NCBI GenBank assembly: GCA_002943765.1
Contig: PQWQ01000002.1
Location: 682,001-746,000 of the forward strand
Length of the DNA: 64,000 nucleotides
Reading direction: 5' to 3'
DNA from: Psoroptes ovis
Taxonomy: Eukaryota > Arthropoda > Arachnida > Sarcoptiformes > Psoroptidae
In this document: positions 13,301 through 25,300 of the stretch, piece after piece
Layout: the number at the start of each line of letters is the position of its first letter
Position numbering within the stretch: position 1 is the stretch's first letter
Program-made: the position numbers and the translations under genes
The notes under the pieces: generated by a model
Databases searched by the model: none
The model's input: the letters and a program-made list of their open reading frames with translations, nothing else
What the model was told of the DNA's origin: nothing

Positions 13301-16300
13301 ATACGCAATGAAAAAAAATGTTCATTCAACAACAACAACAACAACAACAACCCAAAGAAGCACAGGTGGCCAAATTCAATGATCCGATAAAATAAAAAAA
13401 TAATTAGGTTGTCCGGAAAGTTCTGGCCGATTTTTATGAGTATAACTTTATTGATTAAGCGGAATGAACTTCTCGGACAACCTTTTAGAAAAGAATTTTA
13501 GACCCGAAATAAAAACAATGTTTTTTTTTATATTTTTGATTTTATTTTTGTCGTTTTTGAATGAAATCAGAATAAAATATTAAAAATAATCCAAAAATAA
13601 CCAACAACAACAACAACAATAACCCGATGATGGTGATCAACATATTTGACTCCTCTGTGTGTATGTTTGCACTCAAAAACTTTGAAAAAAATTTGAATTG
13701 TTCTGATCCATAGGTTCCAGAAAAAAATAGAACCATTTCATCGCCACCATTTGGTCTAATTTGATCTGAAAAATATTCTTTAAACAAGAATTTTTGCGAT
13801 GCAAAAACAACGAAATACAAAATTCAGTTTTTTCTTTATATTGAATTCATTGATTTCTTTGAATATTTTATTCATATTTCTTTCTTCTCCTCTCCGATTA
13901 TTATAATTATTTTAAGCTCATAAAGCTTAGAATGAAAAAATGACATGAATTATTTATTACAAAATTAGTGTGAATAAAGAAATACAAAAACTATTCATTT
14001 ATTTATTTATTTAAATCCTCATAATATGAAAAATCTTTAGGCGCCATTAAACTCGAATTTATTACAATTAATTTAACAATTTTTTTCATATTCTATGGCG
14101 CCAGCCTCTTTTTCGAATGAAAAATTTGAAATTCAATTGAATATTTTGATTGTTTTTTGTAAAAATTCATACATAAACACCTGTTTTTTCCGCGTATTTA
14201 TTTTATTCAGAAAATAATCCAAATGAATTTAAATTTGAATAAATCCACATTGGTTTTTTCATATTGAATAAATTCATGTCATTCGTTTCCCTATTCTCGC
14301 TAAGATTAATTGCGGATTATCTTTTGTTTATCCAAAATAATCCAAAGATACTTAAAAAATGAATTTTTTTGGTCTACTTTTTATTCTGATTCGGCAAACA
14401 ATTCACCGGTGACATGAATTATGATTTGTTTACATCAATGATAATCCTTGATTAAACATGAAGAGAGTGAGAGAGTGACGGGACAGATATATATATGCTT
14501 ACACGAGAGAATGACGGGAAAAAATTGAAATATTGAATTTGTAGATCAGCGATTTGTGTTTGTTTGTGTGTGTTTTTGTCAGTTAAACTAATAAAGTCAT
14601 TTAAGCTTTGGCTTTTTTTTCAGAGTTATCAAATTTTTCTCGGTCAAATTTTACTGGTACCATTTTTGTTTCTTTCCCTGCTTTCATTGGAATCAAATTG
14701 ATCAAATAAAGACAAATATATTATACAATAATCTGATATGAAAACAACATTATTTTTTGTTTGAAAAATTTGTTTAAATATAAATTGTGTAATCAAAGAC
14801 AAATTACCAGAAAAATAGACTTATTGATGAATAAATAGAATAAATACATTGAAAAAAATGAATTGTTTCCTTTGAAAAAAAAAATTTATCATTACATTTG
14901 TTTGATCCAATCTATGTGTGGATCTATGTGTTTGTGTGTGACCCATTAAAAGGTCACCCAAAAAAATTAGTTATCGAAATTCAATAAATAAATAAATAAA
15001 TATTCGCTAAATCATCTAATCACTTTTACATTTTTAGAATAGAAGGAAAATGAAAAGGCATCATTTAGCCTATTGGTATAGTCGGTGTATATGAATTTTC
15101 AAATAAATATTAATAAATTATATGATCAAAATTGATGAACGTTAAATAATAATTTCAATAATAATAATATTAATAATAACAATAGAAGAAGAACTGGATC
15201 AAATAGTGTGTGCGTGTGTGTGGTATGCTTATGTATGCTTGTTTGTGTTTGTTTCAAATGAATAATAAAGCACGTGCTTTATTGAATTTTTCCATTCATT
15301 CATTTCATTTATATCCGAATAATGATAGCTAGCATAGAGTTAGTGAAAGTGAGAGAGATGAACTGAAAAAAAGGCACGTGCAATAAACCGTATAACATTT
15401 TTTTCACCATTTCTCGTAAAGAAATTCAATTTATATTCAATTTCAATTCCGTAGGCTGATGCTTTAACACTAACACGCGTTCGTATTTGCACAAAAGCAA
15501 AAAAAATTATTAAACCGACCGTATGATGTTCGGCGGTGGTGGCCTTTTCTGGATATTGATAATTGTTTAGTGTTTAGTATTTCAAATGTGTTGAAAATAT
15601 TAAACATAGAGACAAACAAACAAGCGAAAAAAAAAAATTTTTCAAACTTAGTCATGGTTAAAGAGGAGAAAAACATTAGAATTATTCCGGCGATAATTTA
15701 GTCCGTTTATTTTTTTGATTGATTTTATTTGAATTTTAATTTAGTTTTATAAATTCAGAATTCACGAAAAAAAAACAATCAATTAACAAGATTTGATATT
15801 AAATTTTTTTTATTATTGATTGATTTAAACACTGTGAAACCACTGTCACGTGTTAAATTTATTTGATGCAAAAAATTGATGAAAATTTGTGAGTTTTTCT
15901 TTATTTTAAATTGAAAATAATTTTTTTTTTTCATTTTTTGACATTAATGAAGATGTATCACACACACATAATATCCCACTTTTTATATAAATTGCTCGTG
16001 TTGTTTTGTGTAACTAAACAACATCGACACACACAGCTCAGTTTGAAACAAATTTTTCACGTTTATTTCTTTTATTTTTTCTTTGAATTTCATTTGAAAC
16101 AATGAAAAACTCATCAATCAATGTACCTAAATCATTTGAATGTTGTAGACTTTAGATTTATATGAAGACTTTAATTTCACGTATTTTTTCTGCATCGAAT
16201 GAATTACTGATTTTCTTTTTGAAAATCATTTTTCTCTTGCACCCAATAACCTGTGTGAATTTTTGTTTCGATAAATTTTTTTCTCCTCTTTGACTAAAGC

Positions 16301-19300
16301 GTTCGCAATTGACAAACGAAAAATTCCCGAAAAATCGTTGAAATACACTTGAATTGAACGCTTGAAAATTGAAATTGTTTTCATTCACTGAAAAATAGTC
16401 GAAAAAAATACGAGAAGACAAATACGAGAAAAACTATCAAAAATACAAATACACAGGAGATGCTTAGATGTGAAGATCCACTTGAAATTATCATTTTTTT
16501 TCTCCCATTTATTTACTTTGGAAATATTGTTTTTTTTCACCCAAAACGCCCAGATTTTTTTTTGGAGATATTCTTTGTTCAATAGTTGAAGAAGAGATTA
16601 TGTGTTCAATTTTATAGTGTTTTTGCTTTTGGTGTTTGCGTATATTTTCTGTTAAACTTGGAAACGTAGATGAAATGATTATGCAATTTTTTTTGTTTGG
16701 GCGAATTGTAAATTCAAAAATAAATAAATACGAAATCTTCATTAGAAATTCAATGTTTGGATTTTTTCGATTGATTTGATTTGCTTTGATGATCGATAAA
16801 GAAAATAATGTTAACGCATCAAATCATTGTCAACGACCAGCGAAAAAAAAATTGAAAAGAAAAATAAACAAATATTTCTGTTTTGTTTTGTTTTTCACCC
16901 TAATTGTATAGTGTTCAAATGTTCAAGTGTTTTCATACACATATCAATCTATCTTGAAAAATCATTATTATTATTATTATAACGAATTTCATTTTGAATT
17001 TATCTACAATTTTTTGCTACAAATTGTGTCGAAATATTTAGCTGAAAATCTGACTAATTTTTTTCCCTCCTTTTGGCCAATATTTAATTTTTGGATTTAA
17101 CCAACATCGAAACAAGCGAATTATTCTTAATTCTTTTAAAATTATTGTTTGAATTTACTATCTTTAAAATGAAATTTCCTCAAAGTTGTCACATTCCTTT
17201 ATTATCGTGATTCTTTATGTTTTTCAATGGAAAATAAGAGATGGAAAATAGAAGAACACAAAATCGCCAAAATAACCATCGAAATTTCAATCCTCTCATT
17301 ACAATTCGATCGGTATTTTATGTGTTTTTATTTTATGTTTCGGCGTATTTTATTTGGGGCTATTTTACTTAGGCTTATTTTACAGGCTTTTTACTGGCTT
17401 GTTGGCAGCTTATTTTGCCACATAAATTATTACTATTATTATCCTTGATTGAAAAAAATAATTGTAAAATTAGCAAATCGCTTGTTGTTTTATGTGTTTT
17501 TTTCTCGCTTATTTATATCGGTTAATGTTTGAATTAAAGATTTTTGTTTTTTTTTTTGTTTGGACATAGTTGTAAACATGTTTTATTTTTTTCCATTGAA
17601 TAAAATATATGTGAAAATTTTTTTTTGGCCCAATTTTTGTCGTTGTTTTATTTTCAGTGTTTTTTTATTTGCGACGCCAAATAGCTTTCCAGAACAGAAT
17701 TATCCAGAAAAACAACGATAAAATAAACAATATTCAATCGGATATTCATCACGTTTGACCGTTAAAACAGAACTAATTTCAAAGCTGAATTTTCCACACA
17801 TTAGGTTGTCCGAAAAGTTCATTCCGCTTAATCAATAGTGTTGCTCATGAAAATCGGCCAGAACTTTCGGGACAACCTAATATTTTTGCTATTTTCATGC
17901 CAAAAATAAATAAAAATTTGCACCAAACAAGGATTGAAATATTTGAAAGAAAAATTTGTACCAAAATAAATAAACAAATGAATGAATCCAAATGAATCAT
18001 TCACCAATCCAAAATTTTGTCCATGGTCCATGATCGTAATAATTTTTTTCTTATTTTATTTTATTTTTTCCATATCTTGAAATTTTATGGCTTCTCACTT
18101 TCATTTTCGTCGATCAAACATTCTGTTTTGTTGGTTTGTTTGTTTGCTTATTTTTACACTGTGTCTATGTTTGTGTGTATTTTTGAAAAAATTATTATCA
18201 TTTATTCAATAGACAGATGATGATGTACCTTTGAAAAAATTTTGTGTGTTTGTTTATTTTTCGGGTTGTTTGTTTGTTTGTTGTCCGACCGATCGACCGA
18301 TTGATCATCATCCGAAAGCATATGCAATAATTCAAATATATGTGCATCGAAAAACCAAAGGCAATATAATAATAAATTTTTTTTTTCGAAAATAAATCAA
18401 TAAATAAATTTTCGTATTATTCATCTATTGGAAATGTATTAGGAACAAAGACTAACCATAACATCTATCTATGCACACTTATCTGTAAATACACCACACA
18501 TATATCATCCTTTGACATATGGTATTTCCAATAAACGAAGGGAAAACAAGCGAAAAAAATTGGCTAATTGTTTGTTTATTTTGAAAAAATAAATAAAATA
18601 TAAATTACATCAGCCAAAGGTTCATGAATTTTTTTTTTTGTGGAAAAATTTTTTCGAAGAATTTTACATCTAAAAATTCAAATTCATAATCATTTTAACA
18701 AGCATCATAATATTCTGTCAATATTCAGAAATTCTTTGAAATTCAAATATTCGCAATTTCTTCCATCTCTAATGTATGAGGGGTTTCCATACTGAAAATC
18801 AAAAAAATCTATCGAATAAAATAATACAAATTGATTTTTTTTTTCGTTTTCACTTTGTAAAAACATACATTTATCTTTGTTTCAATTTCTTATATTTAAT
18901 TTATCTTAAATCAAAAAGATAAACTAATCAATAATTGTTAATTCATTCATTCATCGATTCATTCATTGATTTATTCATTCAAAAAAATAAAATAATAAAA
19001 TAAAATAAGATTAAGGTCATTTCGATCCAAGTAATTAATAATTTTGAATCATTTCATGTCCATTTTCATTTCTGCTGTGACAATATAAATGAATCAATGA
19101 ATGAATTGAGTAAGAAAAACATGGAATGATCAAGCTAAAAATCGCAAATTGACTCTGTATTTGACTGCAAAGCAATGGAAAAATATTATTTGTTTAAATT
19201 AAGCACGTTTACACAGTGATTCACAGTTGAAATAAATAAAAATATAAAAAAAACATTTAAAACATCGTAGAAAACATCGTAAAAAATATTTTGCAACAAA

Positions 19301-22300
19301 CACCATCCAACCAACAACCAATGAATCAATGAATAAAAACGAAGAAGAAGAAGATGGAATAAAATACCACATGCTGATTGAACAATGTTGACATTTTGAC
19401 ATCCGTTTCAAATCCCTTCTCAGAAATACACAGGCACAGAGAGCTAGAGAGAGAGAAGAGAGAGAAGAATTACCGAATAAAAATCCGCATTAAAAAATTG
19501 GTACCATTTTTTTACTCAGCCCTAGAAATACATGTTCGTAAGCATTCGTGTCTGTGTATGTGTGTGTTCGTATGTATTTCACATTCGATATCATTTGTTT
19601 TCATTTGTGATACGGGCAAAAATATCAAATACCAAAAATCAAAATTGATTTACTTTTTGTTTCGTTCACTTGTCGACTTTTTGTTTTTTTATTTTCACCA
19701 AAAGCTTTCGCTGTCTCCATGTCTCTCTCTCTCCACGAATCATGTTTGTTGAATGATCCATTTGACCTTTTTTCGAAAAGGTGGTAATCCTAATAAATTC
19801 TTTGCTATTTATTTTTACTCGATGATCGTAGATTGCAAATTACGAATACGAGTGAAAAAATGATTTCGTAATTCTATTCATTCATTTTGAACAATTATGA
19901 ATCGTAGAATTTCTGAATTGAAGAATCTGAATAAAATTCCATCAAAATCCAGTTATTCCAGATTCAATTGAATTGAATCTAAAATAAAACAAAAATAAAT
20001 ACCAACAAACAAACAACAGCATCATCCATATCACTATGGATGTTTTTTGTGTGTTTTGTAATGAAATATTTTCATTTTTTTTTTTTTTTTGATTCGTAGC
20101 ATTTAAAATCTTTTCTATTTCTATTTTTTTTCATTCATTCATTCATTCATCAAAACATCACTGAATCCAAATGAATTGATAGTGATTCACATAATATTAG
20201 ATGAATGAATGACATTCAAAAAAATTGAAATAAAATAAAAGGCCAAAAATAGTTTTCAATGTTTGAAGCGGAAAATTTTGAATAAAGCACCGAAAATTTC
20301 TCTCTTCATGGTTCTCTTCGGTCTTTTACTGCTTCAATTTGAGCCAAAAACATTGCGTCGAGTTCCATTTCCACGATGATCATCATGAATTGTCATCGTT
20401 TGTGCAATGTTGTTGTTGTTGTTGTTAGTATTGTCAACATTTGATGATTGAATTCTTTACTTTCATTTTCATTTCAACTTTTTCCTTTTCAACCATTCAC
20501 ATCATCAGCAACGACAGCAACAACATCACCATCAATCCATGGTTTCCCCGGTTTCTGTAAAGTTTTGTTTGATCTTTTTTTTTAAGTTTTTGGAATAAAT
20601 TTTTTACTTTTTTTCTACTTTTAAATGCCTTAAACATGTGTAAAATTTATATGGAAAATTTTTCGCAGAGAATTTGCTCTTGTTAAATGTTTGAAATGCG
20701 AAGAATGAAAAATGAAAATTTCTATGATCGATCAATGGCAAAATGGATCTGGTTGTTTTGGAATTTTCTTCGCTTTGCTTGCTTTATTCATTCATTCATT
20801 TTATTCAGTCATTGACAATCTTTCAACCATTTTTTATTTCTAGAATCAATGAATGTATGAATGAATAAATAGATGTATGAATGAATGATTCGTGTGTATG
20901 TGTGTGTATATCACCGTATGTCGTTAGACATTGTGGAATTTTAGGAATTTTTTTTTGTTTGATTGGGTTGGTTGCTGTTGATGATGATGATGATGGTGGT
21001 GAATAACATTTCGCATTCACATACAGCTCTTTGGTGGAATAATATAAATAAAAATTCTTTTCTTCATCCATTTCGTTTCGCTTTCGAACGACAAACTGTT
21101 TAAGCATTTTTGCATTTTTCTTTCTCTCTCTCGAAATTCAAATGATCTATTTAGTCAAATATAAAAGGTGGACACGCGTTACATTCATTTATTTTCACAA
21201 ATTTTTCCTATTTTTCTCTCGATCTCCAAGAATTAAATGAAAAAAATAAATTTATTCGATTTGAAATACTCAAAACACATTTAAAACAAACAAAATATTT
21301 TTCTCCATTTCCAAGTCAAAAGTATATTTAAATGACAATTTCAAGCTTTTTGATTAATTCAAAATTATTCAAATGTTTTTCTTGAAAATCGCTATTAGAA
21401 ATGTTGAATGTTTAATGCAAACAAATGACATTTGAAATGAAGCAAAGAAGAATTAGTCTATTTCTTTGCCTTCTAAATTGCGAAGAAAAGACGAAAAAAC
21501 TATTATTCATTTATCGATTTCTAATTTGAATTATTGGAATTTTTCATTTGTTCCTATTTTTTTTTTTTTTATTTCATGGAATCAAAAATTGGAAATTGGA
21601 AATTCAAATTTCAAGCACATTTTTTGTATTGTGCTTACACATTGCACACACATTTGCTTAAAATCTGAAAGCAATCGACTTTGCAAGAGCAATACTTTGT
21701 GTGTGTGTATATTCACAAATGAATATTTGAAATTGATGATCAAAAAAAAAAAAAAAAAAAAAATCGCATATTTTTCTATGTGTTTGTTATTTACACAGAA
21801 ATTAATTGATGTTTAGAGAATAATAATAATAATAATTGTGAAAGAAAATTGTGAAATCTAAATAATGTGCAGAGAATTTCATTCGTTGAATTGAATTTCT
21901 TCTTCTATTTTTTCGGTGAGAAAATGCCTTAGGATTGTTTTGTTTGAATCATTTTTTTTTTCGTTTTCGTTTGGTATTTTGAATTTTTTTTCTGATTATT
22001 TGCAAATCACAAACAGAAAAATGGCAAAAATTTATTATTTCTTCTATTTTTCATAGTTTTATTTGAAAACTACCAAAGAAGAAAGAAAGAAAAATAAATT
22101 TCAATGTTTCAAATGCTGTATATTTATTCATTATTAATGATAATATTTGCTTAACAGCTCAACCAGCCAACCAACCAACAACAATCATCATCATCATCAT
22201 CATTTCAATCGATTGTATGTCGGTTATGTGTGCTATATGTGCTGTATTTGCTATAGTCCTTGTTGATGATGATAAGATTTTGCCTTGGAAAATTTTTTTT

Positions 22301-25300
22301 TTCTGGTGAAAAAGAAAAATATCAAATAAAATCACTGTGAAAAAAGTTCAACTTTATCGTCATCATCAGCCATGATTATTATTATTAAATAATGTTTAAA
22401 TATGTGTGTGTGTTTGTGTGTGTATTTAAAATTTGAATGATTTGAAACATTTGATTCCGATAATATTAGCATTTAGTGACTAAAGCTTTAGGAAGCTTCA
22501 GAAAATATTCTGCAGCGAATGACGAACGACAAATTGAACGACGTTGACGACGTTCAATTCTGCAAATTCCTCTTCGTTTACCTCACCATTTATCCGGATA
22601 TTAAATATTTACATATGATGATGATGATGATGTCGATGATGATGATGCTGGTGAATGGATGAATGAATTGAATCGAATTGAACGAATTCTGAATGTTTGA
22701 TGACAATTGTGCGACGACAATTTTGTAGCAAATTCTGGGCATTTTTATTGATTCAAATAAAATTCTTATTTTTCGATTCAATTCAATTCAATTTTCACAT
22801 TAAAATTTACAAAGAAAATTTTATTCTTTGAAAAAGAGAAGAAGAATATTTTTGTATGTTTCCAAATACGAATTCCCAAGAATTATTATTATTTATTGTT
22901 CATATTGTTTGTCCTCAATGTTTTCCTGGTATTTTTTTTTACTGTTTCAAAATGTACCAAAATACGAATCGAAAAAGTATTCCGAAAAAAAGAGAGAAAA
23001 ATCTGACGGTCATTTGATGATCTAAAAAGAAACTTCAAAAAAAGATGAAGAAAGAAAATAAATAAATATCGCTAAAGGGCAAATCGCGATTCAGAGAGCG
23101 AGAAAGAATCAAAATTTTTCGAATCGATGGAAAAATAGTTGCTTTTCAAATACTTTTCAATATTTATTTACCCGAAATTATTTCTATTTCACTGATGATG
23201 ATGATTATTATTATTATTATTATTTGAACTTGTGATTGAATGAATGAATGAATGAACAATTCATAATATACACAAAAAATATACCGAAAAATAAATACAC
23301 ACATGCAGATACAAAGTACCAAAAAATTGTCAATCTTTTGGCTATGAACAAAAAAAAAAGTCATTTGTAATATTGAATGAAATGAAATGAAATGTGAATT
23401 TGTATTTGCCAAAATAACTAATATTTCTTTCCTTTTTTTTTCAAATCACATTTGATTAGCTCTTGGTTGAATGATTTGTTCTTAATTAATTTTTTTTTGT
23501 TTCGTTTTGTTCAGTTGATTTACTTTGAAATAAAATCAAAAATGAAATGAAAAAAAATTGAATTTAAATTTTGAATTCATTCCTTCTTGTTCTGTAGCTT
23601 TTGAATTCAAAGTTTTATTGTTTTTTTCTCCCTCTTTCAAATCCTGATCAAATGTAATTAATCCTGATCAATCAATCAATGAATGAATGAATGAAAAAAG
23701 CAAAACAAATGATCAATTTTTTGGTTACCCAAGTGATTGCCAAGCAATCGTCTTTTGCTCTTTATTTTAATTTATCCAGACAAACAAGAAAAAAACCTTT
23801 TCAATTGAAATTCAATTCAAAGACAGCGCAAAGAATGAAATTGAAAAAATTTCCAGTTCAATTGATGGAGATATATTTGCGTATTGTTTTTCTCGTTTTA
23901 CCTCAGTGTTCATAGGTATACTGCAAATGCATAATTTCGACCATCTTTTACCATGTTTCACCATACTAAAATGAAATATTTGCACCAAAAAAAATCATAA
24001 TTTGAATTTATGAATTTAATAATATTTGTGATAATATGCAAGCTGGTACCTTCGTCTATTTTTCTATTTTTGTTATCTTTGTTTTACCTTTTTTTTGGCA
24101 AAAATACGAAATATATTTTCATTGTGGAATGGGTGTACATAAATCTGACTATATTTTATATATTCTTTTATTTCAATTTTTGTCAATATATCTTCTTAGT
24201 ATATTTCCGACAGAAAATTCGGCATCTTTATCATTTTTTATTATTAGTATTTGGACTATTTTCATTTCATTTGTTTCAAATTTGATTTTCTGATTTTTCA
24301 TAGTCAAGAATAAATTGCTTATAGTTAATAGAATACAATTGTCACCTTTTTTTTCGGATATTAATATTATTATTATCATCGTGATTATAATAAAGTGGCA
24401 ACAAAACGAATACGTTTTATTATTTCAACAGAACATTCTGTGCAATTCAGTGCAATTCAATGCAAATGATATTACTATTTTTCGCTTCTCAATTTATTTG
24501 ATTCAGTTTCTTGAATATCTTTTTTATTTTGTTGGACCAAATTAAAATATTATTATTATTTTGATATTCTTTTTTATGGTGTCTATTTTAGTTATTACTG
24601 TTAAACAGAAAAACCAAATGATCCATAATGTTTCATGAATTCATTTTCTTTGTATCATATTTTTATTTTTTATTTTTTTCAATGCTCTTTATTCATATTT
24701 GAAACAATATTAAAAGTCATAAGAGTTATAGTTGTTTTTTCTTCAATAATATTCAAACCTTAATAATATTGAATATATTGTTTCAAATGATGAAATGGTG
24801 ATGGAAATTGAACGTATGATTTCTATTTCGCTCTTTTCCCATTCATTCGTAAAATGAATTCATTCCGGTATTATCATTATTAATATTTGAAATTATTATC
24901 ACTTTTATTATGATTATTATTGTACAGTCGATTGATCATTGATTCCGTTTGGATTGAAAACGATCATAGACACACCTTATTCGTTTATGAATGAATTTGG
25001 ATGGCTGAAAAACTAAAAGAATTGAATTTTTGACGATTGATGAATCCGAATCACTTGAATTCAATGGTGAACTGTATTATAGACAGTATTAGAAAGAAAT
25101 GAACAAACTTAAAAGAAACGGAAATAATGGAGAAATATATGAAAAATCAATGAATCGTTGATTTTAATTTTTTATTTATATTTTCGTATTTGTATTCAGT
25201 ATTTATTAGTGTTTCTTAGTCTGTACGTTCTTCACCATTCGATAGTCGATTATTTGTTTTTGTCATTTGTCGTTTGAAGAGAAAAAAATAAAGAAAAATC

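Noticed and set aside
13542..13820. Minus-strand 92-residue frame with a hydrophobic segment
   Set aside because: A Leu run produced by TTG/CAA repeats. No homologue is recognisable, there is no splice or promoter support, and it lies within the Lmx1 intron.
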